Shown here: positions 33,701-42,261 of the stretch, piece after piece
Position numbering within the stretch: position 1 is the stretch's first letter
Layout: every line of letters begins with the position of its first letter
From: Bacteroidota bacterium
Lineage (GTDB): Bacteria; Bacteroidota; Bacteroidia; Cytophagales; Cyclobacteriaceae
Direction of reading: 5' to 3'
DNA length: 64,000 nucleotides
Assembly: GCA_023417065.1 (NCBI GenBank)
Contig: JAEZGH010000194.1
Span: 1-64,000 of the forward strand
Program-made: the position numbers and the translations under genes
The notes under the pieces: model-generated
Told to the model about the DNA's origin: nothing
Database searches by the model: none
What the model saw: only the letters and a program-made list of their open reading frames with translations

Positions 33701-34822
33701 ATGAAGTTATTCGACGTCTATCCACTTTTCGATATCAATCCCGTAAAAGCCGAAGGTTCCTGGTTGTGGGACGACAAAGACAGAAAGTACCTCGACCTCT
33801 ATGGAGGTCATGCGGTCATATCAATAGGGCATTCACATCCGCATTACATAAAGCGAATAACGGATCAGTTAAACCGTATTGGCTTTTATTCAAACAGCGT
33901 ATTGAATCCGCTGCAGGAGGAACTTGCCGAAAAGCTGGGCCGAATATCAGGGTACCCGCAGTACCAATTGTTCCTCTGTAACTCAGGTGCAGAGGCAAAT
34001 GAGAATGCTCTCAAGCTTGCGTCGTTTGTAACGGGGCGTAAAAAGGTTATCGCTTTCAAAAAGGCATTTCACGGAAGGACATCGGGAGCGGTTGCCGCGA
34101 CTGATAATCCCAAAATCGTTGCACCTTTCAATGCAGGTCACGATATCGAGTTCATTCCGCTTAACCAACATGGCGCCCTCGACGAGGCGCTCGACGATTC
34201 CGTTGCAGCAGTGATCATTGAAGGTATTCAGGGAGTAGGAGGTATCCAATTGCCTGACGACAGGTTTCTTAAATTCGTGCAGGAGCGTTGTGAAGAAAAC
34301 GGGTCTCTTCTGATACTGGACGAAATACAATCCGGCTACGGTCGCACGGGAAAGTTTTTTGCGCACCAGTTCTCCTCTGTTAAACCGCATCTTATCACAA
34401 TGGCTAAGGGAATGGGTAACGGATTCCCTATTGGTGGAGTGTTGATTCACCAAGACATAAAACCCTGGAGTGGTATGTTGGGTACCACTTTCGGCGGCAA
34501 CTACCTCGCTTCGGCGGCGGCGCTTGCAGTACTCGAAGTTATGGAGAAGGAAGATCTGATGGCAAATGCCACCAAGGTGGGGGCCTATCTTATGGGTAGT
34601 CTTATAGACGTTCCCGGCATTGAAAAAGTAAGAGGCCGGGGGCTGATGATTGGCTTTGACTTGCCGGAATCGAAAAAATCTGTGAGAAAGGATTTACTTG
34701 TCAAGCATGGTATCTTCACAGGCGAAGCGAAACCAAATACCATCCGACTACTGCCTTCTCTGGCGGTGACTATGGATGAAGCGACTATCTTTCTGAATGC
34801 ACTCAAAGAGGAATTGAAATGA
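33701..34822 (+). CDS. argD: N-acylornithine aminotransferase
   Basis: This 373-residue PLP enzyme converts N-acylglutamate semialdehyde to N-acylornithine. NSGAEANENALKLA binds the phosphate of PLP, KAFHGRTSGAVAAT and LILDEIQSGYGRTG are class III aminotransferase motifs, and TMAKGMGNGFPIGG carries the Schiff-base lysine. The stop overlaps the start of argF' in an ATGA arrangement, so the two are translationally coupled. The length is slightly short for the family but all catalytic segments are present. Confidence 0.95.
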   Translation: MKLFDVYPLFDINPVKAEGSWLWDDKDRKYLDLYGGHAVISIGHSHPHYIKRITDQLNRIGFYSNSVLNPLQEELAEKLGRISGYPQYQLFLCNSGAEANENALKLASFVTGRKKVIAFKKAFHGRTSGAVAATDNPKIVAPFNAGHDIEFIPLNQHGALDEALDDSVAAVIIEGIQGVGGIQLPDDRFLKFVQERCEENGSLLILDEIQSGYGRTGKFFAHQFSSVKPHLITMAKGMGNGFPIGGVLIHQDIKPWSGMLGTTFGGNYLASAAALAVLEVMEKEDLMANATKVGAYLMGSLIDVPGIEKVRGRGLMIGFDLPESKKSVRKDLLVKHGIFTGEAKPNTIRLLPSLAVTMDEATIFLNALKEELK

Positions 34823-35772
34823 AAAAGTTTATTTCCGTTGGTGATGTCACCGATATCCAGGCACTCGTTGCCAAGGCGCTCGAGTTTAAGAATGATCCAT
34901 TCAGGGATAAATCGATGGGCAAAAATAAACGACTGGGGCTGTTGTTTCTGAATCCGAGTATGCGTACGCGTCTGAGTTCCCAGATCGCGGCTGCCAATCT
35001 CGGTATGGAGACGATTGTTTTTAATGTAGGAGCGGAGGGATGGACACTTGAATTTGAGGAGGAAGCCATCATGAGCGGTTCGACAGCGGAACACGTTAAA
35101 GAGGCTGCACCAATACTGGGCAACTATTTCGATGTACTTGGTATCCGCACATTTCCGGGACTTAAAAACAAGGCGGAGGATTATAGCGAACTATACATCA
35201 ACCAGTTTGTAAAATATGCGGGTATCCCGATCGTTAGCCTCGAGAGTGCAACGCTACATCCACTGCAGAGCCTGACGGATATCATCACAATCACGGAAAC
35301 ATTTCGTGAGAAGCGCAAACCGAAGATTGTTCTTACCTGGGCTCCGCACGTGAAGGCGTTGCCCCAGTGTGTGGCGAACAGTTTTTCAGAGTGGGTTAAC
35401 GCGTGGGGCCAGGCAGACTTTGTTATTACTCACCCGGAGGATTATGAGTTGGATCCCCGATTCACAAACGGCGCGACGATCACGCATGATCAGCAGGAAG
35501 CATTGAACGGGGCTGACTTCATTTATGTGAAAAACTGGAGTACTTACAACGACTACGGCAAGATCTATTGTAACGACCCTGAGTGGATGCTCACCAACGA
35601 GCAGTTGAAGGCGACAAATAATGCGCGCGTTATGCATTGCCTCCCGGTGAGGCGTAACGTTGAGCTAAGCGACGAAATTCTTGACGGTCCAAACAGCATT
35701 GTAACGCACCAGGCTTCAAATCGCGTGTGGGCCGCGCAGGCAGTTTTGCATGAATTATTGACGACGAGCTAA
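34819..35772 (+). CDS. argF': N-acylornithine carbamoyltransferase, probably N-succinylornithine type
   Basis: This 317-residue transcarbamylase has the carbamoyl-phosphate loop LNPSMRTR, TLHPLQSLTD, LTWAPHVKALPQ and MHCLPVRRN. The WAPH and KNW segments separate it from ordinary ornithine carbamoyltransferase and place it with the N-acetyl/N-succinylornithine enzymes. In the known pair, Glu92 of the Xanthomonas enzyme gives acetylornithine specificity, while Pro90 in Bacteroides gives succinylornithine specificity. Here that position, just before the conserved Glu-His, is Ala90 (GSTAEHVKE). Published Ala substitution at this site in the Xanthomonas enzyme switched it to the succinyl substrate, so a succinylornithine enzyme is predicted. 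Confidence 0.9.
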   Translation: MKKFISVGDVTDIQALVAKALEFKNDPFRDKSMGKNKRLGLLFLNPSMRTRLSSQIAAANLGMETIVFNVGAEGWTLEFEEEAIMSGSTAEHVKEAAPILGNYFDVLGIRTFPGLKNKAEDYSELYINQFVKYAGIPIVSLESATLHPLQSLTDIITITETFREKRKPKIVLTWAPHVKALPQCVANSFSEWVNAWGQADFVITHPEDYELDPRFTNGATITHDQQEALNGADFIYVKNWSTYNDYGKIYCNDPEWMLTNEQLKATNNARVMHCLPVRRNVELSDEILDGPNSIVTHQASNRVWAAQAVLHELLTTS

Positions 35773-35781
35773 ACTAATGTG

Positions 35782-36570
35782 ATGAACCGACTTTTCATTA
35801 TCAAAATTGGCGGCAACGTTCTTGACAATCCCGCGGCCCTGAAAAAGTTTCTCGCAGATTTTGCTGCCATCAAGGAACCGAAGATTCTCATTCATGGTGG
35901 AGGAAAACTGGCAACCCGCATTGGTGATCAATTGGGTATTGAATCCAAATATGTCAATGGCCGGCGCATCACTGATCAGGAGACGCTCAATGTTGTGACG
36001 ATGGTATATGGTGGCCTTGTAAACAAACAACTCGTTGCAAGCCTTCAGGCTCTTGGTTGCCATGCAATCGGACTTACCGGTGCGGACGGAAACATTATCA
36101 AGGCTACCAAAAGACCCGTGAAGGAAATTGATTATGGCTTCGTTGGTGACGTGTCTCCCGAGAGTGTGAACAGTACGCTGTTATACTTGCTGCTCTCGCA
36201 AAACCTTGTTCCTGTATTCGCGCCGCTGACACATGCCGGCGGTTCGATGCTTAATACGAATGCCGATACAATAGCTTCGGTCGTCGCAGTTGCCATGAGC
36301 AAACATTTTGACGTTAGACTTATATTCTGTTTCGAGAAAAAAGGTGTACTGATAGATGTGAACGCCGAGGATTCAGTAATCACTCACCTTGATCGCGCGA
36401 AATATGCGGACCTGCTCACGAAGGGTGTCTTCGCTGATGGAATACTTCCTAAGCTTGAGAACGCGTACCGCGCAATAGACGCCGGTGTTAAGGAAGTATT
36501 GATAGGTGATGCTGTCGATCTGCTGACAAATGCCGGCATGAAAACTACCGGAACGCTAATAACCAAATAG
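35782..36570 (+). CDS. argB: N-acylglutamate kinase
   Basis: This 262-residue amino-acid kinase phosphorylates N-acylglutamate. IIKIGGNVLD opens the fold, ILIHGGGKLATRIG is the glycine loop binding phosphate, and LTGADGNIIKA and MLNTNADTIASVVA are family motifs. The ATG at 35782 directly follows an in-frame GTG at 35779. The protein lacks the N-terminal extension seen in arginine-inhibited hexameric kinases, which suggests weak or no feedback inhibition; this is inference. It is the fifth biosynthetic gene of the operon, about 10 nt behind argF'. Confidence 0.94.
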   Translation: MNRLFIIKIGGNVLDNPAALKKFLADFAAIKEPKILIHGGGKLATRIGDQLGIESKYVNGRRITDQETLNVVTMVYGGLVNKQLVASLQALGCHAIGLTGADGNIIKATKRPVKEIDYGFVGDVSPESVNSTLLYLLLSQNLVPVFAPLTHAGGSMLNTNADTIASVVAVAMSKHFDVRLIFCFEKKGVLIDVNAEDSVITHLDRAKYADLLTKGVFADGILPKLENAYRAIDAGVKEVLIGDAVDLLTNAGMKTTGTLITK

Positions 36571-36590
36571 GCAGGAACCCACAATTAACA

Positions 36591-37673
36591 ATGGAATCAG
36601 AACTTGTTTCTTTCGCGGTTGAATTGCTAAAGCGAATGATCACCATTCCTTCATTCAGTCGTGAAGAACATGAAGTCGCATCCATGCTGGAGGCTGCATT
36701 GTCGGAGAGGGGACTATCTGTCCAACGTCGCGGTAACAACCTGTGGGTTAAGAATAAGTTCTTTGATCCTGCGAAGCCAACAATCCTGCTGAACTCTCAT
36801 CACGACACGGTTAAACCCAATCCGAAATACACCCGTGATCCGTTTCATGCCGAGGTCGTGGATGGTAAACTTTTCGGACTTGGCAGCAACGATGCCGGCG
36901 GACCTCTGGTGTCGCTGATAAGCACCTTCCTGCATTATTATGAGGCGTCCGATCTGAAGTATAATTTAATATTATCCGCTACAGCGGAGGAGGAGATCTC
37001 CGGAACAGGTGGTATTGAGAGCATTTGGAATGATCTTCCTGAAATAGCTTTTGCAATTGTCGGCGAACCAACGCTGTGTCAGATGGCTACTGCAGAGAAA
37101 GGACTTATGGTTCTCGATTGTGTTGCCCATGGGAAAGCAGGCCACGCTGCCCGCGAAGAGGGTGTAAACGCCATCTATGAAGCCCTGGCTGATATTGAAT
37201 GGTTTCGTTCGTTCAAATTCGAAAAAGTATCCGATACTTTAGGGCCAGTGAAGATGACCGTAACGATTATCAATGCAGGCAAACAACACAACGTTGTTCC
37301 TGCTGAATGTAGCTTTACTGTCGACGTGAGAGCGACAGACGCATATACCCTGGAGGAAATCCTTGATACGGTAACAAAGCATGTTAAAAGCGAAGTAAAG
37401 CCGCGGTCCGTTCGTATGCGTCCTTCAGGTATTCCTGACGATCACGTGCTTGTGGCTGCAGCGAAATCACTCGGCATCGCCCGCTATGGATCGCCAACGA
37501 CTTCCGATCAGGCATTGATTCCGGTTCCAAGCATAAAGATGGGACCTGGAGATTCTGCGCGCTCCCACACCGCGGATGAATTCATCTGGGTTGACGAAAT
37601 ACACAAGGGAATTGAGACGTTCATAAACGTTCTGGATTATATCGTCAGGCGACCAGTGCTGTACAAATTCTAA
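36591..37673 (+). CDS. argE: M20 family deacylase (N-acylcitrulline or N-acylornithine deacylase)
   Basis: This 360-residue metallopeptidase-like enzyme has the M20 metal and catalytic motifs SHHDTVKPN, LGSNDAGG and ATAEEEISGTGG with the catalytic Glu pair. A dimerisation lid domain lies in the middle (about residues 175-285). In pathways using ArgF' the acyl group is removed from N-acylcitrulline rather than N-acylornithine, so that is the likely substrate here. The ATG at 36591 follows argB by 20 nt. Specificity for acetyl versus succinyl cannot be read from the sequence. Confidence 0.92.
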   Translation: MESELVSFAVELLKRMITIPSFSREEHEVASMLEAALSERGLSVQRRGNNLWVKNKFFDPAKPTILLNSHHDTVKPNPKYTRDPFHAEVVDGKLFGLGSNDAGGPLVSLISTFLHYYEASDLKYNLILSATAEEEISGTGGIESIWNDLPEIAFAIVGEPTLCQMATAEKGLMVLDCVAHGKAGHAAREEGVNAIYEALADIEWFRSFKFEKVSDTLGPVKMTVTIINAGKQHNVVPAECSFTVDVRATDAYTLEEILDTVTKHVKSEVKPRSVRMRPSGIPDDHVLVAAAKSLGIARYGSPTTSDQALIPVPSIKMGPGDSARSHTADEFIWVDEIHKGIETFINVLDYIVRRPVLYKF

Positions 37674-37691
37674 AATTCTAATCTATCCGAA

Positions 37692-39026
37692 ATGAAACTC
37701 TGGCAGAAAGATAAGGCATCACTTCAGGAAGTTGAGAAGTTTACCATCGGCCGCGACCAGGAGATGGATATGTATCTCGCTCCTTTCGACGTTATGGGAT
37801 CGCTTGCTCATATCACGATGCTGGAATCCATAGGCCTCCTTGAAAAGGGCGAGCTGGATATTCTGCAGAAAGAGCTCAGAAACATTTACAAGCGAATCAT
37901 ATCGGGTGAGTTTCGCGTTGAGCCGGGCGTTGAGGATATCCACTCTCAGGTTGAACTTGAGCTTACGAAGGCTCTCGGCGACGTAGGAAAGAAGATACAC
38001 AGCGGACGATCACGCAATGATCAGGTGCTTGTAGATCTTAAACTTTACCTCCGGCATGAAATCGAAGAGGTGACAGATGAAATACGACAAGTTTTCGATC
38101 TGTTGGTTATACAAAGTGATAAGTACAAGGCGCATTTGATGCCTGGCTATACGCATTTCCAGCTGGCAATGCCGTCGTCGTTTGGGCTCTGGTTTGGCGC
38201 GTATGCAGAGAGCCTTGTTGACGACGTGATTACGCTTCAGGCGGCATACCGCATTGTTAACAAGAACCCCCTGGGTTCCGCCGCCGGATACGGATCTTCG
38301 TTCCCTCTGAACAGAACGATGACCACCAGACTACTTGGCTTTGAAGAGCTGAATTACAACGTGGTGTATGCCCAGATGGGCCGGGGAAAAACTGAACGCA
38401 TCGTGGCAGGGGCGCTTGCGAATGTCGCTGCGACGCTCGCAAAGCTCTCCATGGATGCATGCATATTTCTCAATCAACACTTTGCCTTCATCAGTTTTCC
38501 GGATGAGCTGACCACCGGGTCGAGCATCATGCCGCATAAAAAGAATCCTGACGTGTTTGAACTGGTGCGGGGTCGTTGCAATCAGATCATGGCCTTGCCA
38601 AACGAAATTGCTTTGGTTACAGCAAACCTGCCTTCAGGTTACCATCGCGAAATGCAGTTGCTGAAAGAAACGCTCTTTCCTGCCATTCAATCTTTAAAGG
38701 ACTGCCTGCGAATGGTTCACCTTATGATTTCCAATATTGAAGTCAGGCAGAATATCCTGGACGACGATAAATTCAAATACATCTTCAGCGTTGAAGAGGT
38801 GAATCGCCTCGTTCTGGAAGGCGTTCCATTCCGCGATGCATATCGAAAAGTCGGATTCGAAATTGAAAACGGCACTTACAATCCGCCCCGAAATGTCGAA
38901 CATTCCCATGAGGGAAGCATAGGAAACCTGAAACTGGCCGAGATCCGGGGGATGATGGAACAGGCCTTGTCGGACTTCCGTTTTGAGGCCCGCCATGAAG
39001 CCATACGGAAATTGTTGGGCGAATAA
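37692..39026 (+). CDS. argH: Argininosuccinate lyase
   Basis: This 444-residue fumarase-superfamily enzyme splits argininosuccinate to arginine and fumarate. EDIHSQVELELTK and GKKIHSGRSRNDQV are the substrate-binding regions, MPGYTHFQLAMPSSFG holds the catalytic His, and GSSIMPHKKNPDVFEL is the family signature with the mobile loop serine. It closes the arginine operon, 18 nt after argE. The 68-nt gap that follows has a weak stem near 39060-39087 but no U-rich terminator. Confidence 0.96.
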   Translation: MKLWQKDKASLQEVEKFTIGRDQEMDMYLAPFDVMGSLAHITMLESIGLLEKGELDILQKELRNIYKRIISGEFRVEPGVEDIHSQVELELTKALGDVGKKIHSGRSRNDQVLVDLKLYLRHEIEEVTDEIRQVFDLLVIQSDKYKAHLMPGYTHFQLAMPSSFGLWFGAYAESLVDDVITLQAAYRIVNKNPLGSAAGYGSSFPLNRTMTTRLLGFEELNYNVVYAQMGRGKTERIVAGALANVAATLAKLSMDACIFLNQHFAFISFPDELTTGSSIMPHKKNPDVFELVRGRCNQIMALPNEIALVTANLPSGYHREMQLLKETLFPAIQSLKDCLRMVHLMISNIEVRQNILDDDKFKYIFSVEEVNRLVLEGVPFRDAYRKVGFEIENGTYNPPRNVEHSHEGSIGNLKLAEIRGMMEQALSDFRFEARHEAIRKLLGE

Positions 39027-39094
39027 AAAAATCAAAAAGGGCGTAGGGGTACCGGGGAGATTGATTGTCCTGACAGAAAATCAATTAGTCCGGT

Positions 39095-39742
39095 ATGAAA
39101 AAACTTCTTTTTACAACAGCACTTATTCTAGGCCTATTTGCCTCTTTTGACGGATATAGCCAGGAAATTCAGACATTATTTAAAAGTCCCCGCCCCTCAG
39201 GCGGATACGCAGCCATCTCAAACAAATTTACCACGATCGATGGCGAGTACGCAAATTTGGCCGAGATATATGGCGGTTGGTTTATTAAGCAGCGCCTCCT
39301 CGTAGGGGTGGGTGCAGCTGCAAGCACGAACGATATCCGTGTACCGCGGGAACACAGTATCAATCCCTTTACCCGTACAACCTGGCAGTATGGGCAGTTC
39401 GGTCTGATGACAGAATACGTCTTCTGGTCAAATAAGGCGATCCATTTCAATGTCACATTATTTGGGGGCGCTGGCTTTACGCTTCAGTATGAACGCGACA
39501 GAAGATATGACTGGGATCGTTGGGATGATGATTGGGATGACTTCGACGATGATCGTCACGACCTTGATTTCTTCCCTGTTCTTGAACCCGGTGTACAATT
39601 GGAAGTCAACTTGCTAAGGTGGCTCCGCCTTAGTCCGGGGGTATCTTATCGCAATACTTTTGGCAGCGACGGGAGAGGGCTGGGCGACAGCAAGCTCCGC
39701 GACTGGTCGTACAACGTAACCCTCAAGATTGGAAAATTCTGA
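39095..39742 (+). CDS. Outer-membrane beta-barrel-like protein
   Basis: This 215-residue protein starts MKKLLFTTALILGLFASF, a clear signal peptide with cleavage likely after GYS. The mature part alternates hydrophobic and polar residues as in a small beta-barrel (LAEIYGGWF, LLVGVGAAAS, HFNVTLFGGAGF) and ends in Phe (LKIGKF), as many barrels do. A strongly acidic, aromatic loop (WDRWDDDWDDFDDDRHDLD, about residues 143-163) is unusual and may bind metal ions. It follows argH by 68 nt but is unrelated to arginine synthesis. The function is unknown. Confidence 0.7.
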   Translation: MKKLLFTTALILGLFASFDGYSQEIQTLFKSPRPSGGYAAISNKFTTIDGEYANLAEIYGGWFIKQRLLVGVGAAASTNDIRVPREHSINPFTRTTWQYGQFGLMTEYVFWSNKAIHFNVTLFGGAGFTLQYERDRRYDWDRWDDDWDDFDDDRHDLDFFPVLEPGVQLEVNLLRWLRLSPGVSYRNTFGSDGRGLGDSKLRDWSYNVTLKIGKF

Positions 39743-39801
39743 CAACGTACAGCCATAACGTTGCGGAATACTGGCACCGGTTTTTCACTTTCTTGTCTAT
39801 C

Positions 39802-39827
39802 AGCGATACATCTCCGGGTGTATCGCT
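39802..39827 (+). promoter_or_regulatory. Hairpin upstream of the disordered-protein gene
   Basis: AGCGATACA (39802-39810) and TGTATCGCT (39819-39827) are perfect complements with an 8-nt loop TCTCCGGG. The structure ends 19 nt before the ATG at 39847, so it would lie in the mRNA leader or act as an operator. Confidence 0.45.
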
Positions 39828-39846
39828 TCACTTAAAAGAAAGCAAC

Positions 39847-40365
39847 ATGAAAAATCGAGAAAATAAAGATAATTCGAAGGAAGAGGGACGGGCTTCGTCC
39901 GACACACCTTTTGAAAACAAACCACTGCCAGGGGAATATCCGGCGAATGAGGATATAATGAACCGAAGAGATGAAATGGAACGAGTGTCGCTCGATCCAG
40001 ATGCGATCTCCAGAACTCCCGGAGCAAGAACAGCTGGACGCAGCGACAACGAAACTCCGGAACCTTTAAACGAATTTCCCCCCGCACAAAACGCGAAGGC
40101 AAACCCGACCTCGAAATCTGACCTGACAAAGGAAGACTATGAGGCGTTGGGGCCACGAGATCTTAGTCTTGATGGTGGAGACGATGAGCAGCTTAAGCAT
40201 CGCGTTTGGCCGGTAGATTTCGCCGCCCGCGACCTGGATGTTCCCGCCGGCGATGAGGAACGGATTGATGCACTGGGCCAGGGCGATGAAGAAAATAACC
40301 ACTATAGTCTCGGCGGAGATGCCAAAGATAACCTCGAGGATGATCCAACCCCAACCTTAGGATGA
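39847..40365 (+). CDS. Acidic, disordered protein of unknown function
   Basis: From the ATG at 39847 this 172-residue protein is almost entirely polar: Asp, Glu, Asn, Pro and Lys dominate and no hydrophobic core is visible. It starts MKNRENKDNSKEEGRASSD, contains a short conserved-looking segment LKHRVWPVDFAARDLDVPAG (about residues 116-135), and ends in acidic repeats. The ATG is preferred over a TTG 18 codons upstream that would read through the hairpin. Such proteins in Bacteroidota are often stress-linked, but nothing here shows a function. A good terminator follows. Confidence 0.65.
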   Translation: MKNRENKDNSKEEGRASSDTPFENKPLPGEYPANEDIMNRRDEMERVSLDPDAISRTPGARTAGRSDNETPEPLNEFPPAQNAKANPTSKSDLTKEDYEALGPRDLSLDGGDDEQLKHRVWPVDFAARDLDVPAGDEERIDALGQGDEENNHYSLGGDAKDNLEDDPTPTLG

Positions 40366-40373
40366 TATCCTGG

Positions 40374-40402
40374 AAAGGCTGTCCCAAAAGGCAGCCTTTT
40401 TT
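40374..40402 (+). terminator. Rho-independent terminator
   Basis: AAAGGCTG and CAGCCTTT form an 8-bp stem closed by a 10-nt loop in which CC and GG can add two pairs, followed by a run of six T. It starts 8 nt behind the stop of the disordered-protein gene. Confidence 0.8.
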
Positions 40403-40502
40403 CGTTAAGAAATTCCATCAGGGCTCTCGCGCGGATGTCTCAAGACTTCTTAAGCTAACCCCTCACCTGTGCCCAGTATGCATCCCGTACCTATATAAGG
40501 CC

Positions 40503-40553
40503 GGGACAAATACGGGGCAGATACGGGACAGATACGGGACAGATACGGGAGAA
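40503..40553. repeat. Tandem repeat, 11-bp unit ATACGGGACAG
   Basis: About four and a half copies run head to tail: GGGACAA, ATACGGGGCAG (40510-40520), two perfect ATACGGGACAG units (40521-40542), and ATACGGGAGAA. The repeat lies in a gene-free spacer behind a terminator. The short frame crossing it looks like a by-product. Confidence 0.8.
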
Positions 40554-40595
40554 AGAGCAGTTTTGAATAAGTAAACATCCTCCTGCCGCCCGTTC

Positions 40596-40766
40596 ATGTC
40601 AATCTGGTGGCGCCCCATATGGCAGCAAGAATCCTTTGCGGTGGCCGTAGTTTGGCCCTGTTATCCCGGCAAAAAAACGGACGATGAGATGTGTATTGAC
40701 CTGGAATCCGAGAAGGCGTCTCTGGCGCAGTTAGCGTGCTTTCTGAGACATTCTGGATGTTACTGA
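40596..40766 (+). CDS. Possible small protein (56 residues)
   Basis: An ATG at 40596 opens a 56-codon frame reading MSIWWRPIWQQESF, then a hydrophobic stretch, a charged segment KKTDDEMCIDLESEKASL and a cysteine-containing end. The composition is protein-like, but there is no promoter motif or ribosome site I would trust, and no family. It lies between the tandem repeat and the M48 peptidase gene in an otherwise empty spacer of about 400 nt. Confidence 0.3.
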   Translation: MSIWWRPIWQQESFAVAVVWPCYPGKKTDDEMCIDLESEKASLAQLACFLRHSGCY

Positions 40767-40812
40767 ATATGTATGATCATTTTACGTTATTTGTCAGAGC
40801 ATTAAATCGGAA

Positions 40813-42051
40813 ATGGAACCGCAGACCATTCTTTACATTATTATCGGGATAACCGTTCTCACCTATGTTTTTGAACAGGTCCTTGATCTTCTGAATTTAA
40901 AGGCGCGGCGTGCGGATTTGCCCGACGAAGTTGCCGCATTTTACGATCGTAATAAATATCTGCGATCACTCGATTACCATCGCGATCTTACCCGGTTCTC
41001 CTTCCTGACTTCAGCCTTAAGTGTAATCGCGTCGTTGGCCATGCTATGGCTTGGCGGATTCGGATGGATTGACAATGCGTTGAAGCCCCACATCGATCCG
41101 ACAATACCCCGGGCGCTGGCGTTCTTTGGAGTACTCATGCTTGGAAGTGATATTCTGACCACGCCATTTCAACTGTACCGGACTTTCGTCATTGAGGAAC
41201 GGTATGGGTTCAATAAGACGACGCTGCGAACGTTTTTCGCTGATAAGCTGAAGGGGTATTTGCTTGGAGCATTGATTGGCGGAGCATTGCTCTCTTTGTT
41301 AATTTATCTCATGATCCTCCTTGGTCAGGACTTCTGGATATGGTTTGCCATCATCGCAAGTGTGTTCGTGCTTTTTGTAAACATGTTCTACACGTCGCTT
41401 ATTCTTCCATTATTCAACAAACTCACGCCTTTGCCGGATGGCGAACTCAAAGAGCAAATTGAAGTGTTTTCAGAAAAGGTTGATTTTCCTTTGGACAACA
41501 TTTTTTTGATCGATGGGTCGCGACGATCAAGCAAGGCAAACGCTTTTTTTTCGGGAATTGGTCGCAAGAAGAAAATTATACTTTACGACACATTGATCAG
41601 CAACCATACTACTGAGGAACTCGTCGCAGTGCTTGCTCATGAGGTGGGGCATTTTAAGAAAAAACACATCGTCCAGAGTTATGTAATCGCCGTCGTCCAG
41701 ATTGTCTTTACACTATTCATCCTGTCGCGAATGGTTTTCAGCGAGAATGTATCGCTTGCCCTCGGCGGAGATCAGCTATCCATTCCGTTGAACCTTATCG
41801 CTTTCGGTATATTGTTCTCGCCAATCTCCGGAATCACCGGACTTTTGATGTCAATGCTAAGCCGGAAAAACGAATACGAAGCCGACGCATACGCCAGGGC
41901 AACCCTCAGTGGAACTGCATTGGCTACGGCCCTTAAAAAGTTGTCCGTAGATAGTCTGAGCAATCTTTATCCCCATCCCTTATACGTATTCTTCTATTAT
42001 TCGCATCCGCCATTGCTTGAACGCCTGAAGGCCCTTTCCGCACCGTCTTAG
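40813..42051 (+). CDS. M48 family metallopeptidase, CAAX prenyl protease 1 (Ste24) type
   Basis: This 412-residue membrane zinc protease has several hydrophobic segments, the zinc motif AHEVGHF with the downstream third ligand in RKNEYEADAYA, and the Ste24-type RRSSKANAFFSGIG segment before the active site. Hydrophobic helices lie near residues 5-22, 65-85, 110-125, 150-170, 175-200, 295-315 and 330-350. The C-terminal YSHPPLLERLKAL is also typical. In bacteria these enzymes act in membrane protein quality control rather than prenyl processing. The ATG at 40813 fits the family start. Confidence 0.92.
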   Translation: MEPQTILYIIIGITVLTYVFEQVLDLLNLKARRADLPDEVAAFYDRNKYLRSLDYHRDLTRFSFLTSALSVIASLAMLWLGGFGWIDNALKPHIDPTIPRALAFFGVLMLGSDILTTPFQLYRTFVIEERYGFNKTTLRTFFADKLKGYLLGALIGGALLSLLIYLMILLGQDFWIWFAIIASVFVLFVNMFYTSLILPLFNKLTPLPDGELKEQIEVFSEKVDFPLDNIFLIDGSRRSSKANAFFSGIGRKKKIILYDTLISNHTTEELVAVLAHEVGHFKKKHIVQSYVIAVVQIVFTLFILSRMVFSENVSLALGGDQLSIPLNLIAFGILFSPISGITGLLMSMLSRKNEYEADAYARATLSGTALATALKKLSVDSLSNLYPHPLYVFFYYSHPPLLERLKALSAPS

Positions 42052-42261
42052 GAATTTTCCCATTTTGGGTCGCTGATTCTCTCGAAAATAGACCCTTTAT
42101 ACCACCAAAATATGTCAGATGCAAAATAAAATTATGTTTGTTTTAGGTTGGTAATATAAGATTTGGTAAGAATCAGCGAGGCAAGGGTTTTATTATTCTG
42201 ACGTGTACTGGACCCATTTTTGAACTGTGCTACGCAGTTATCCATAAGACCTCCAACCGAT

